From: Acidovorax sp. GBBC 1281
GTDB taxonomy: Bacteria > Pseudomonadota > Gammaproteobacteria > Burkholderiales > Burkholderiaceae_C
Assembly: GCF_028473645.1 (NCBI RefSeq)
Contig: NZ_CP097269.1
Span: forward strand, 442,001-506,000
Direction of reading: 5' to 3'
Length of the DNA stretch: 64,000 nucleotides
Shown: piece after piece, positions 18,689-28,263 of the stretch
Layout: the number at the start of each line of letters is the position of its first letter
How positions within the stretch are numbered: position 1 is the first letter of the stretch
Notes under the pieces: model-generated
Databases searched by the model: none
The model's input: the letters and a program-made list of their open reading frames with translations, nothing else
What the model was told of the DNA's origin: nothing
Made by a program: the position numbers and the translations under genes

Positions 18689-19705
18689 TCAGAACCCCTG
18701 CAGCACGACTTTGCCGATGGCGCGGCCGCTTTCCACCAGCGCATGCGCCTGGCGCAGGTGGGCCGCGTCAATGCGCCCGCCGTCGGTGGTGAAGGTGCTG
18801 CGCAGGCGACCGGCGTCCAGCAGGCGCGCCACTTCGACCAGCAGCTCGCCCTGGCGGTGCAGGTCGGACGTGCCGAACAGCGAGCGGGTGAACATCATTT
18901 CCCAGTGCAGCGAAATGCTCTTGCGCTTGAGCGGCATCACGTCCAGCGAGGGCATGTCATCGATCACGGCGATCTGCCCCTGGGGCCGCACGCAGTCCAC
19001 GTATTGCGCCATGTAGGCCGGCGTGTGGGTGAGGGCGGCCACATGGTTCACCTGCGGCACGCCCAGCGCGGCCAGTTGCGGGCCCAGCGGCTGGTGGTGG
19101 TCGATCACGTCGTGCGCGCCCATGTCCAGGCACCACTGGCGCGTCTCGGGGCGCGAGGCGGTGGCGATCACGCGCAGGCCGGTCAACTGGCGCGCGAGCT
19201 GGATCAGGATCGATCCCACCCCGCCCGCGCCGCCCACCACCAGCAGGGACTGCCCCGCCGCAGCGCCGTCGCCCGAGGGCACGCGCAGTCGGTCGAACAG
19301 GATTTCCCAGGCCGTGATGGCGGTCAGCGGCATGGCGGCCGCCTGCGCATCGGACAGCGTGGCAGGCGCATGGGCGGCGATGCGCGCATCCACCGTGTGC
19401 AGTTCGGCGTTGGAACCGGGGCGGTCGATGGCGCCGGCGTAGTACACCCGGTCGCCCACGGCGAAGCCCTGCACCGCGCTGCCCAGCGCCTGCACGGTGC
19501 CCACGGCATCCCAGCCCAGCACCTTGGCCGCGCCGCCTTCGGGCGCCGCGCTGGCGCGCACCTTGGTGTCCACCGGGTTCACCGACACCGCGTGAACGCG
19601 CACCAGCAGATCGTGCTCGCCGGGGATCGGCTCGGGAAGGTCCAGGTCCACCAGGGCTTCGGGGTGGTCGATGGCATGGGGGGCGTGGTAGCCGATGGCT
19701 TTCAT
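18689..19705 (-). CDS. Medium-chain dehydrogenase/quinone reductase family protein
   Basis: 338 residues. The N-terminal GroES-like domain has VRVHAVSVNPVDTKVR, the nucleotide-binding domain has VVGGAGGVGSILIQLARQL (about residue 155), and GWDAVGTV follows the family pattern. The zinc-ligand cysteines of true alcohol dehydrogenases are missing, so it is more likely an NADPH-dependent quinone or enone reductase. It is divergent from the LysR gene at 19807, which probably controls it. Confidence 0.85.
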   Translation of the reverse strand: MKAIGYHAPHAIDHPEALVDLDLPEPIPGEHDLLVRVHAVSVNPVDTKVRASAAPEGGAAKVLGWDAVGTVQALGSAVQGFAVGDRVYYAGAIDRPGSNAELHTVDARIAAHAPATLSDAQAAAMPLTAITAWEILFDRLRVPSGDGAAAGQSLLVVGGAGGVGSILIQLARQLTGLRVIATASRPETRQWCLDMGAHDVIDHHQPLGPQLAALGVPQVNHVAALTHTPAYMAQYVDCVRPQGQIAVIDDMPSLDVMPLKRKSISLHWEMMFTRSLFGTSDLHRQGELLVEVARLLDAGRLRSTFTTDGGRIDAAHLRQAHALVESGRAIGKVVLQGF

Positions 19706-19806
19706 GGGTGACTTTCTCTGAAAAGAAATGGGAAAAACAGCGATGGATGCACTGTAGGTTGGCAAAATGGATTTGATAAGTCGGCTTGGATGCCTATTTC
19801 TTTCAA

Positions 19807-20760
19807 ATGAAATTTGAAAATATCTCCGACCTGCGCGTGCTGGTGGAAACCGCCCGGGGCGGCAGCCTCACCGCCGCGGCGCGGGTGCTGGAAATCACGC
19901 CCGCGGCGGCCAGCGCCATGCTCAAGCGGCTGGAGGCGCAGGTGGGCGCGCGCCTGTTCGAGCGTTCCACCCGCGCCATGCGGCTCACCGACCAGGGGCA
20001 GACCCTGCTGGACTACGCGGCGCGGGCGCTGGAGTTGCTGGAGGAGGGCGCCAGCCAGGCGGCCTCGGAGGCCGGCGCTTTGCGCGGCACCGTGCGCGTG
20101 GCCGCACCGTCGGACCTGTCGCGCAGCCTGCTGCTGCAGTGGTTCGACGGCTTCCTGCAGCAGCACCCGGGCGTGCACCCGGCCTTGTCGGTCAGCGACC
20201 GGGTGCAGGACGTGCGCCGCGATGCGGTGGACGTGGCCCTGCGCTACGGCGCGCTGGCCGACTCGCAACTGATCGCCCGGCCGTTGTGCATTACCCGGCG
20301 CTTGGCCTGCGCCGCGCCGGCCTACCTGGCGCGGCGGGGCGTGCCCCGGCACCCCGCCGAACTGGCGGGGCACGACTGCCTCACCTTGCACATCGCCGGC
20401 CGGCGGGAGGTGCGCTGGCACTTCGAGCGGGCGTCCGATGGCGAGGCGGTCTCGGTGGCCGTGGAGGGCGAGCGCAGCGTGGACGACGGCTCCATTGCGC
20501 ATGAATGGGCGTTGGCGGGCGGCGGCATCGTCTACAAGTCGGCGATCGACGTGCGCGCCAGCCTGCGCTCGGGCGCCCTGGTCGCGCTGCTGCCCGACTG
20601 GCGGGGGCAGCGCTATGCCCTGCACGCCGTGCTGCCCAGCAACCGGTTCGTGCCGGCGCGCGTGCGTGCGCTGGTCGATCACGTGGCGCAGTGCTGCGCG
20701 GCCCTGGTGGCCGAAGAGGCCGCGGTGCCCGGCCATCCCGACTGGGTGGCCCTGCCGTGA
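19807..20760 (+). CDS. LysR-family transcriptional regulator
   Basis: 317 residues. The N-terminal helix-turn-helix reads LVETARGGSLTAAARVLEIT with the recognition helix AAASAMLKRLEAQ, followed by a typical substrate-binding domain. The start at 19807 is chosen because the HTH begins within 15 residues of it. It is divergent from the reductase gene at 19705 with a 101-bp shared promoter region, the common arrangement of a LysR protein and its target. Confidence 0.88.
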   Translation: MKFENISDLRVLVETARGGSLTAAARVLEITPAAASAMLKRLEAQVGARLFERSTRAMRLTDQGQTLLDYAARALELLEEGASQAASEAGALRGTVRVAAPSDLSRSLLLQWFDGFLQQHPGVHPALSVSDRVQDVRRDAVDVALRYGALADSQLIARPLCITRRLACAAPAYLARRGVPRHPAELAGHDCLTLHIAGRREVRWHFERASDGEAVSVAVEGERSVDDGSIAHEWALAGGGIVYKSAIDVRASLRSGALVALLPDWRGQRYALHAVLPSNRFVPARVRALVDHVAQCCAALVAEEAAVPGHPDWVALP

Positions 20761-20831
20761 CGCCGCGCGGCTTTCTTTGATGGTCGGGCCGCCATGCGCG
20801 CCCGGCCCCGGCGCCGATAATCCCCCCGCCC

Positions 20832-21191
20832 ATGAATGCGCTGCGCACGCCCTTCCTCACCGCCCGCTGGGTGCTGGCGTGGTTCGCTTTGGCGCTGGGC
20901 GTGGCCGCGGTGTCGCCGCTGGTGCATCCGCAGTCGCTGATGGTGGTGTGCAGTGCCGCGGGCGTGTTCCAGCTCGTGGCGCAGGACGATGGCACCGCGC
21001 CCGATGGCGGGGGCCTGCACACGCTCGACTGCGCTTTGTGCCTGCCGGGCGGTGCCCCGCCGCCGGCGCTCCGGGGGCACGCCGCACCGCCGCAGCCGCT
21101 GGCCCATGCCGTGCAGCCCTTGGCGGCTGCGCGCATCGCCGCCCTGGTGGGCGCGCCGCTGCCCGCACGCGGGCCACCGTTCGTTTCGTGA
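20832..21191 (+). CDS. DUF2946-type small protein upstream of a TonB receptor
   Basis: 119 residues: one N-terminal membrane segment, then a CxxC pair (DCALCLPGG, about residues 60-68), then a proline/alanine-rich tail. This fits the DUF2946 family, short membrane proteins often found before TonB-dependent receptors and copper-related genes. The stop lies 138 bp before the receptor gene. Role unknown; a link to copper or another metal is inference from gene pairing. Confidence 0.65.
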   Translation: MNALRTPFLTARWVLAWFALALGVAAVSPLVHPQSLMVVCSAAGVFQLVAQDDGTAPDGGGLHTLDCALCLPGGAPPPALRGHAAPPQPLAHAVQPLAAARIAALVGAPLPARGPPFVS

Positions 21192-21329
21192 TGCCTTGAA
21201 TCGTGCGCCGCACCCCGGGCCGGGCCCGGGGCGGCGCGTGGGCGAGCGCCTGGGCGCAGCCCTTCGGTTTTCTTCGCCCTCGCCCTGCATCGCCGCGCAC
21301 CGGCCGATTGGGGAGGGGGCCCACGGACG

Positions 21330-23399
21330 ATGGCCATGAAACGACTTTCCTTTTCCTCGGGCGCTGCGCGCCACACCCTTGCGCTGGCCACCGCCACGGC
21401 CCTCGCGGCCCATGCGCAACCCGCACCCGGCACTGCGACCGAACCCACGGCCGATGCCGCCCTCACGCTCGGCACCGTGCAGGTGCAGGCCGCCAGCGCG
21501 GGCCCGCTGCCCGTGCGTAACGTGTTCAGCTCGGTCGACATCCTGGGAGCCAGCGTGCTGCAGGACCAGCATGTGGACCACGCCTGGGAGTTGTTCGCGC
21601 GCGCGCCGGGCGTGCAGGTCACGCCGTTCCGCCAGGGCACCGATGCCGGGCGCTTTTCGATGCGCGGCTTCAACGGCGAGGGCCGCGTGAATGCCGTCAA
21701 GCTGCTGATCGACGGCATTCCTTCCAACGACAACGCGGGCGGCATGCCCTACCTCGATGCGGTCTTCCCCATCGACATCGAGGCCATCGAGGTGGTGCGT
21801 GGCACCAACGACCCGCGCTACGGGCTGAACAACATCGCGGGCAATGCCAACGTGGTCACGCGCACAGGCGGCAACGAGGGCCGCGCCATCGCCACGGTCG
21901 GCAGCTTCGGCACGCGCGAGGTGCAGGTGACCAAGGGCATCGAGAGCGGCAACTGGAGCCAGAACTACACGCTGGCCTGGCGCGAGTCGGACGGCTACCG
22001 GGCGCACGCCGACGGCACGCAGCGCGCGCTGTCGGGCAAATGGTTCTACACCAGCGACGACGGGCGCTGGCGCACGGGCCTGACCGCCCGCCACTACCGC
22101 AACCGCGCGCTCGAATCGGGCTACCTCACGCGCGAGCAGGCCGAGGCCGCGCCGCGCTCGTCCCCCGCCTACGCCAGCGCCGACCGCAGCGAGCGCGAGA
22201 CGGGCCAGCTCGCCCTGCACATCGACGGCGAACTGGCCGACCGCCTCTCCTGGTCCGCCAAGGCCTATGGCAATCATTACGAGAACCAGCGCTGGGTGCG
22301 CTTTTCGCAGGCCGCCGTGCAGCAGGAGCGCGACAACGACGAGACGCACCGGGGCGCGATGACGTCGCTCACCTGGCGCCCACGGGTGGACTGGGCGCAC
22401 GAGTTCACGCTCGAAGGCGGTGTCGATGCCCAGTGGCAGAGCAACGCCGCGCAGCGCTACCGCACCATCGAGCGCCTGCGGACCTCGACGTTTCGAGACT
22501 GGAACTTCGACCTGGACACGCGCGGCGCCTACCTGCAGGCGGTGGTGCGGCCCGTGGCAGCGCTCAAGATCGTGCCCGCGCTGCGGGTCGACCGCATCAG
22601 CGGGCATTTTTCCGACGGGCTCGCGGGCATCAGCGCGCCCGTGCACGACTACGGCACCATCCGCCAGCCCAAGCTCAGCGTGGCCTACGCGCTCACGCCC
22701 GACACCAGCGTGTACGGCAACTGGGGCCGCACCTTCCAGATCGGCACGGGCATCGATGCCTACCGCACGCAGTCGCGCAACCTCGATCCCTCGATCAACG
22801 ACGGCTGGGAGGTGGGCGCCAGGTTCCGCCCGCTGCCCTGGCTGGAGGCTCGCGCGGCACTGTGGCGCCAGCGCGCCTCGGGCGAGGTGGCGCGCGTGCT
22901 GGGGGTGGATGGCGTTCCCGATCCCGGGGGCCTCGGCAACGTGGGCCGCACGCTGCGCAAGGGCTACGACCTGCAGCTCAACGCGCAACTGCACGCCCGC
23001 TGGACCGGCTGGTTCGCCTATTCGCGCCAGGTGGCGCGCATCACCACGCCCGACCCGAGCGCGCCCGCCACGGCGGGCCGCGAGGTCGAGAACGTGCCGC
23101 ACCACCTGGCGACCGCCGGCATCACCTACCGCGCCGGCGAGCAATGGGAGCTGAGCGCCTCGGCCAGCGCGCAGGGCGACTACTTTCTGGACCGCACCAA
23201 CACGCAGGGCCGCGCTGGCCGCTACGCGCTGCTGAACCTCGGCGCCACCTGGCGACTCACGCCCGCGATGGACGTGTCGGTGCAGGTGAAGAACGCCACC
23301 CACCGCCGCTACGTCTATGCGTGGTACGACAGCGGTTCTTCGGGCTATTCGCCGGGGGATGGCCGCAGCGTGTCGGCCTCGCTCGGCTGGCGGTTCTAG
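21330..23399 (+). CDS. TonB-dependent outer-membrane receptor
   Basis: 689 residues. A signal region (residues 1-30, ending AAHAQ) is followed by the plug domain (VFSSVDILGASVLQDQH, IEVVRGTNDPRYGLNNIAGN, VVTRTGG) and a 22-strand barrel that ends in the aromatic residue F (SLGWRF). It should import a metal chelate or other large nutrient with energy from TonB. The adjacent DUF2946 gene suggests a metal substrate, but the ligand cannot be read from the sequence. Confidence 0.88.
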   Translation: MAMKRLSFSSGAARHTLALATATALAAHAQPAPGTATEPTADAALTLGTVQVQAASAGPLPVRNVFSSVDILGASVLQDQHVDHAWELFARAPGVQVTPFRQGTDAGRFSMRGFNGEGRVNAVKLLIDGIPSNDNAGGMPYLDAVFPIDIEAIEVVRGTNDPRYGLNNIAGNANVVTRTGGNEGRAIATVGSFGTREVQVTKGIESGNWSQNYTLAWRESDGYRAHADGTQRALSGKWFYTSDDGRWRTGLTARHYRNRALESGYLTREQAEAAPRSSPAYASADRSERETGQLALHIDGELADRLSWSAKAYGNHYENQRWVRFSQAAVQQERDNDETHRGAMTSLTWRPRVDWAHEFTLEGGVDAQWQSNAAQRYRTIERLRTSTFRDWNFDLDTRGAYLQAVVRPVAALKIVPALRVDRISGHFSDGLAGISAPVHDYGTIRQPKLSVAYALTPDTSVYGNWGRTFQIGTGIDAYRTQSRNLDPSINDGWEVGARFRPLPWLEARAALWRQRASGEVARVLGVDGVPDPGGLGNVGRTLRKGYDLQLNAQLHARWTGWFAYSRQVARITTPDPSAPATAGREVENVPHHLATAGITYRAGEQWELSASASAQGDYFLDRTNTQGRAGRYALLNLGATWRLTPAMDVSVQVKNATHRRYVYAWYDSGSSGYSPGDGRSVSASLGWRF

Positions 23400-23424
23400 A
23401 CGCCGCGCGGGCCGCCCCAGAAAA

Positions 23425-23447
23425 ACGCCCCACGGCCGGTGGGGCGT
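23425..23447 (-). terminator. Terminator between the TonB receptor and the chemoreceptor
   Basis: A 9-bp perfect stem ACGCCCCAC/GTGGGGCGT with a 5-nt loop; reading the minus strand it is followed by T residues (AAAAA at 23421-23425 on plus). It ends the chemoreceptor transcript and may also end the convergent receptor transcript. Confidence 0.75.
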
Positions 23448-23481
23448 GGGGCGGCATCCGGTGGCGCAGGGGGTGGCAGCG

Positions 23482-25269
23482 TCAGAAGGTTTCCCAGTCG
23501 TCCGCGCCCGTGCCCGCCATCGCTGGCTGCTTGGCGGCTTTGGCGGGCGCGGCTGCCAACGGGGCCTTGGCGGGCGATGCCTGCAGTTTCCGCGCAGGGG
23601 CGGGCATGGCGCGCGGGGCCTTGGTGGCCGGGGCAGGCGCCGAGGCCAGCGAGGGCACCGGCGCCGCCCGGCTTTGCGCCTGCGCGCGGCGGATGACGGC
23701 GCTGGAGGCAGACTCTTCGAGCTGGAAGACGCTCACGATCTCCACCAGGCGGGTCGCCTGGTGGTTCAGGCTGTCGGCGGCTGCGGCGGATTCCTCCACC
23801 AGCGCGGCGTTCTGCTGCGTCACCTGGTCGAGCTGGTTCACCGCATCGCTCACCTGCGAAATGCCTTGCTCCTGCTCGCGCGTGGCGGCGCCGATCTCGC
23901 CGATCAGGTCGGCCACCCGGCGGGCTTGGTCGACGATCTCGTTCATGGTGGCGCCGGCTTCGCTCACCAGCGCCGAGCCCTGCTCCACCGTCTGCACGCT
24001 CTGGCCGATCAGCGCCTTGATCTCCTTGGCGGCATCGGCGGAGCGGCCCGCCAGGCTGCGCACCTCGCTGGCCACCACGGCGAAGCCGCGGCCCTGTTCG
24101 CCCGCGCGGGCGGCTTCCACCGCGGCGTTCAGCGCGAGGATGTTGGTCTGGAAGGCGATGGAGTCGATCACGCCGATGATGTCGCTGATGCGGCGCGAGC
24201 TGGCGGTGATGTCTTCCATGGTGCGAACCACGTTGCCCACCACCTCGCCGCCCTTGGAGGCCGTGGCGCTGGCCGAGCTCGCCAGTTGCGAGGCCGTGCG
24301 CACGGTGTCGGCGTTCTGTTTGACGGTGGAGTTCATCTCTTCCATCGACGCCGCCGTCTGCTGCAGGTTGGAGGCCTGCTCTTCGGTGCGCTGGCTCAGG
24401 TCGGCGTTGCCGGTGGCGATCTGCCCGGCGCCGGTCGCGATGGATTCGCTGCTTTCGCGCACCTGGCTCACGATGCCGCTCAGGCTGGTGCGCATGGCAT
24501 TCATGGCCGCCAGCACGCTGTGGGTGTCGCCCTGGCGCAACTGCACGCCGACCGCCAGGTTGCCGTTGGCCACTTGCTGCGCGACTTCGGAGGCATAGGC
24601 CGGCTCGCCGCCCAGCTGTCCTTTGATCTGCCGGGTGATGGCCCAGGCCACTATGGCGCCGGCGGCGGCCGCGAGGGCGGCCAGCGCGAGCATCAGCGTG
24701 CCTGCGGCGACCGCGGCCTTTTCGGACTCGTCGGCCGTGCGCACGGTGGCGGCCTTCTGGTAGTCGACTAGGTCGTCCAGCGCCTTGAAATAAGCGGCTT
24801 GCACAGGGCGCACCGGGCCGAGCAACTGCTCGCGTGCCTGATCGTTCTGGTTGGCCAGGCCCAGGTCGACGGCCTTGTTCAGGGCCTCCACATAGGCCGG
24901 CCGCGCCTGCCCGATCTGGGCAACCAGGGCTTTCGCCTCGGGGCTGGTCATGCGCTGGTTCAGTTGGCTGAGCAGTTCGGCATTGCGTGCCTGGGCCTTG
25001 TCGATGCGGCGTTTTTCATCGGCCATCTGCGGAATGTCTTCCAGCAGCGCGATGTTGCGTGCGGCCCGGGCCACCGTGTTGATGCCGTCCTTCATCTCCT
25101 GAAGCACCAGCAGGTTGGCGATGCGTTCATGCGACAGCAGCTTGATGTTGCCACCGATGTGATCGAGCTGTACCCGTCCGAAGGCGGCCACCAGGAAGCC
25201 GATGGCGATCACGAGAGCAAAGCCCGAGCCCAGCAAGGTACCCAGTTTCATGCGTTGGAAGAAGTTCAT
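23482..25269 (-). CDS. Methyl-accepting chemotaxis protein with C-terminal WETF tether
   Basis: 595 residues. A membrane segment at about 10-32, a periplasmic four-helix sensor to about 188, a second membrane segment to about 213, a HAMP region, then the cytoplasmic signalling coiled coil with the conserved tip containing [20 protein letters not shown]. After an Ala/Pro/Lys-rich linker the last residues are DDWETF, like the NWETF pentapeptide that binds CheR and CheB. It reports an unknown small molecule to the flagellar motor. No che genes lie nearby. Confidence 0.93.
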   Translation of the reverse strand: MNFFQRMKLGTLLGSGFALVIAIGFLVAAFGRVQLDHIGGNIKLLSHERIANLLVLQEMKDGINTVARAARNIALLEDIPQMADEKRRIDKAQARNAELLSQLNQRMTSPEAKALVAQIGQARPAYVEALNKAVDLGLANQNDQAREQLLGPVRPVQAAYFKALDDLVDYQKAATVRTADESEKAAVAAGTLMLALAALAAAAGAIVAWAITRQIKGQLGGEPAYASEVAQQVANGNLAVGVQLRQGDTHSVLAAMNAMRTSLSGIVSQVRESSESIATGAGQIATGNADLSQRTEEQASNLQQTAASMEEMNSTVKQNADTVRTASQLASSASATASKGGEVVGNVVRTMEDITASSRRISDIIGVIDSIAFQTNILALNAAVEAARAGEQGRGFAVVASEVRSLAGRSADAAKEIKALIGQSVQTVEQGSALVSEAGATMNEIVDQARRVADLIGEIGAATREQEQGISQVSDAVNQLDQVTQQNAALVEESAAAADSLNHQATRLVEIVSVFQLEESASSAVIRRAQAQSRAAPVPSLASAPAPATKAPRAMPAPARKLQASPAKAPLAAAPAKAAKQPAMAGTGADDWETF

Positions 25270-25504
25270 GGATGCAGCCTTTTCGCTAGAGTCGAATGCC
25301 GATTTGGCCGGCAGGATGGGTGTGTGTCAATGTGTAATTTTTAATCCTCTGATGTAATCGATCTGTAGGACACAAACCAGCCTGCCGGTGCGCGGATGGC
25401 GAGCGGACGAGGGTTCAGGTGTCGGGCAGGCGGCGACAATCGAGAGTCCCTTGCTGGTTTGCGCCGTCCCAATTTCGCGCCAATCCCCTTACTGCGACCG
25501 GTCC
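25270..25504. other. Divergent promoter region of the chemoreceptor and sulfatase genes
   Basis: 235 bp between two divergent genes. It holds an AT-rich stretch around 25330-25365 but no clear repeat, operator or RNA gene. Confidence 0.4.
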
Positions 25505-26833
25505 ATGACGTCCTCCCGCCCCAATCTGATCTTCATCCTTGCCGACGACCTGGGCTATGCCGACCTGGGCTGCACCGGCGCCCGCGACGCCTACAGCGTG
25601 CCCGTGGATGTCTCACCGCGCCTGGACGCGCTGGCGGCCGAAGGCCTGCGATGCACGCGGGGCTACTCGAATTCGGCCGTGTGCTCGCCCACGCGGTTCG
25701 CACTGGCCACGGGGCGCTGGCAGTACCGCCTGCGCGGCGCGGCCGAGGAGCCGCTGGCCAGCGTGCACGGCGACAAGGTGCTGGGCCTGCCACCCGGCCA
25801 CCCCACGCTGCCTTCGCTGCTGCGCGATGCGGGCTACGCCACCGCCCTGGTGGGCAAGTGGCACCTGGGCTACCCGCCGCACTTCGGCCCGCGCATGTCC
25901 GGCTACGACACGTTCTACGGCTTCCATGCCGGCGGCTCGGACTACTTCGCGCATTGCGACCCGCGCGGCCGCCCGGACTTCTGGGTCAACGAAACCGAGC
26001 ACACCGAAGACGGCTACCTCACCGACCTGCTCAGCCGCCGGGCGGTGGACTTCGTGCGCGACCAGACGGCGGACCGCCCCTTTCTGCTGAGCCTGCACTA
26101 CAGCGCGCCCCACTGGCCCTGGCTCACGCGGGACGACCGCGCCGAATCGCAACGGCTCGCCGGTTTCGGCAAGCACATCGACGGCGGCAGCCTGGAAACC
26201 TACCAGCGCATGGTCCACCACATGGACGAAGGCATCGGCTGGGTGCTGGATGCGCTGCAGGAAAAGGGCCTGGCCGAAAACACCCTGATCGTCTTCACCA
26301 GCGACAACGGCGGCGAGCGCTATTCCAACAACTGGCCGTTCGTGGGCCAGAAGATGGACCTGCTGGAAGGCGGCATCCGCGTGCCGCTACTGGCGCGCTG
26401 GCCCGCCCGCATCGCCCCGGGCCGCGTGAGCGACACGCCCAGCCTCACCATGGACTGGACCGCCACCTTCCTCGACGCGGCCGGCGTGGCGGCCCATCCC
26501 GACTACCCGCTGGACGGCACCAGCCTGCTGCCGCTGTTCGACGACCCCGCGTGGAATCCGGAGCGCGACCTGTGCTGGCGCATGAAGCACCGCGAGCAGC
26601 GCGCGCTGGTGCGCGGCCGCCACAAGTACCTGCAGGTGGACGGCGTGGAATACCTGTTCGACGTGGTGGCCGATCCGCGCGAGCGCGCCAACCTGCGCGA
26701 TCGCGAGCCCGCGCGCCTGGCCGAGTTGCGCGCCGCGTGGCAGGCGTGGGATGCGGAGTTGCCCGCAATCCCGCCGGAGGCCAAGGTCTCGCTCGTGTTC
26801 ACCCGCAACGAATTGCCGCAGGCCACCTTCTGA
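25505..26833 (+). CDS. Sulfatase (formylglycine-type arylsulfatase family)
   Basis: 442 residues. The signature C60-S-P-T-R64 is the substrate for conversion of the cysteine to formylglycine; the metal ligands DD at 14-15 (ILADDLGYADLG) and the later TSDNGGERYSNNW box are present. No signal peptide is seen from the chosen ATG 25505, so it is probably cytoplasmic. It should hydrolyse a sulfate ester. No maturase gene lies in the window. The creatininase-family gene follows after 7 bp. Confidence 0.9.
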   Translation: MTSSRPNLIFILADDLGYADLGCTGARDAYSVPVDVSPRLDALAAEGLRCTRGYSNSAVCSPTRFALATGRWQYRLRGAAEEPLASVHGDKVLGLPPGHPTLPSLLRDAGYATALVGKWHLGYPPHFGPRMSGYDTFYGFHAGGSDYFAHCDPRGRPDFWVNETEHTEDGYLTDLLSRRAVDFVRDQTADRPFLLSLHYSAPHWPWLTRDDRAESQRLAGFGKHIDGGSLETYQRMVHHMDEGIGWVLDALQEKGLAENTLIVFTSDNGGERYSNNWPFVGQKMDLLEGGIRVPLLARWPARIAPGRVSDTPSLTMDWTATFLDAAGVAAHPDYPLDGTSLLPLFDDPAWNPERDLCWRMKHREQRALVRGRHKYLQVDGVEYLFDVVADPRERANLRDREPARLAELRAAWQAWDAELPAIPPEAKVSLVFTRNELPQATF

Positions 26834-26840
26834 ACCGCCC

Positions 26841-27701
26841 ATGACCTCACCCCGCACCGCTCCCCCGGCCCCGCCTTCCCGCTTCTGGGCCGAATGGTCC
26901 GCCCGCGATTTCGCGCAGGCGCAAGCCTCGGGCCGGGCGGCGCAAACCGTCGCCGTGTTGCCGGTGGCGGCCATCGAGCAGCATGGCCCCCACCTGCCGC
27001 TGAGCGTGGATGCCGCCCTGCTGCAGGGCGTGATCGATGCCGCGCTGCCGCAACTGCCGGCCGAGGTGCCGGCGCTGTTCCTGCCGCCGCAGAACGTGGG
27101 CCTGAGCACCGAGCACACGGCCTATGCCGGCACCCTCACGCTCAAGCCCGCCACGCTCATCGCGCTGTGGACCGAACTGGGCGAATGCGTGGCCCGCGCG
27201 GGCGTGAAGAAGCTGCTGCTGCTCAACGGCCACGGCGGCCAGGTGAGCGTGATGGACATCGTGGCGCGCGAGCTGCGCCAGCACTGCGGCCTGCTGGTGT
27301 ACAGCGCCAGCTGGTTCAGCCTGCCGCTGCCCGAGGCGGTGAGCGTGCAGTTCAGCGCCGAGGAGCACCGCTTCGGCATCCACGGCGGCGAGATCGAGAC
27401 ATCGATGATGTTGCACCTCGCCCCCGGCACCGTGCACATGGCGCAGGCGCAGCACTGGCGCTCCACCTCGCAGGACCGCGCGGAGCGCTATGCCCTCCTG
27501 GGCAACGGCAAGAGCGCCAAGATGGGCTGGGCCATGCAGGATTACCACCCGGCCGGCGCGGTGGGCAACGCCGCGGGCGCCACGGCAGAAAAAGGCCGGG
27601 CGGTGGTGCAGGCCGCGGCAGCGGCGCTGGTGCAGTTGCTGGGCGAGCTGCACGCGTTGCCGCTCGATACCGTGGTGGACCGGCCCGGGGGCGGAGACTG
27701 A
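26841..27701 (+). CDS. Creatininase-family amidohydrolase
   Basis: 286 residues. The metal-binding motifs of the family are intact: AAIEQHGPHLPLSVDA (about residue 50), LLLLNGHGGQ and HGGEIETSMML. Members hydrolyse cyclic amides such as creatinine or act in cofactor maturation (MftE). The gene is 7 bp after the sulfatase and probably in the same operon, but the shared pathway is not evident. Confidence 0.88.
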   Translation: MTSPRTAPPAPPSRFWAEWSARDFAQAQASGRAAQTVAVLPVAAIEQHGPHLPLSVDAALLQGVIDAALPQLPAEVPALFLPPQNVGLSTEHTAYAGTLTLKPATLIALWTELGECVARAGVKKLLLLNGHGGQVSVMDIVARELRQHCGLLVYSASWFSLPLPEAVSVQFSAEEHRFGIHGGEIETSMMLHLAPGTVHMAQAQHWRSTSQDRAERYALLGNGKSAKMGWAMQDYHPAGAVGNAAGATAEKGRAVVQAAAAALVQLLGELHALPLDTVVDRPGGGD

Positions 27702-27715
27702 CGAAGCACTGGCGA

Positions 27716-28108
27716 TCACGCCAGCGGCAGTGCGATGCCCGATTCCGCGAACACCTCGCGCACGACGGACAGCCCGTTGAGCGCGGCTGGAAAGCCCGCG
27801 TATACCGCCATCTGCATCACCACCTCCACGATTTCCTGGGGCTGGCAGCCCACGTGCAGCGCGGCGTGCACATGCACCTTCAACTGCGGCAGCGCATGGC
27901 CGAGGGCGCACAGCGCCGCCACGGTGGCCAGCTCGCGCTCGCGCAGGCCCAGCCCTTCGCGGGCATAGATGTCGCCGAAAGGAAACTCCAGCAGGTAGCG
28001 CGCGAAGTCCGGAAACGACTGGGCCAGCGCTTCGACCACCGCCAGGCCGGCAGGGCCGTCCACGGCGGCCAGCATGCGGCGGCCCCGTTCGTAGCGCCCG
28101 GCGCTCAT
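27716..28108 (-). CDS. Carboxymuconolactone decarboxylase family protein
   Basis: 130 residues, the usual length of PcaC-like proteins. The helical core reads LGLRERELATVAALCALGH, then LKVHVHAALHVGCQPQEIVEV, with the conserved His and a Cys in the region used by AhpD-like relatives (but not a CxxC pair). It may act in aromatic-acid catabolism or as a peroxidase-like protein. Divergent from the LysR gene at 28264. Confidence 0.85.
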   Translation of the reverse strand: MSAGRYERGRRMLAAVDGPAGLAVVEALAQSFPDFARYLLEFPFGDIYAREGLGLRERELATVAALCALGHALPQLKVHVHAALHVGCQPQEIVEVVMQMAVYAGFPAALNGLSVVREVFAESGIALPLA

Positions 28109-28218
28109 CGGGTGCCGCCCTGGCGCTGCTGCGCGCAGTTCTGGCGGGCGAAAAAATCAGGGAGATAACGGGTCATGGCGGTTCTCGAAAAGTGGATGGA
28201 AGCCGCCAATTTAGGGAG

Positions 28219-28230
28219 GGTTGATCAACC
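28219..28230. promoter_or_regulatory. Perfect 12-bp palindrome in the CMD/LysR promoter region
   Basis: GGTTGATCAACC lies 34 bp before the LysR ATG and about 110 bp before the divergent CMD gene. It is a likely LysR operator; proof is lacking. Confidence 0.4.
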
Positions 28231-28263
28231 TGGGAATTACCCGATTCGTGATACCTTTTTGAT

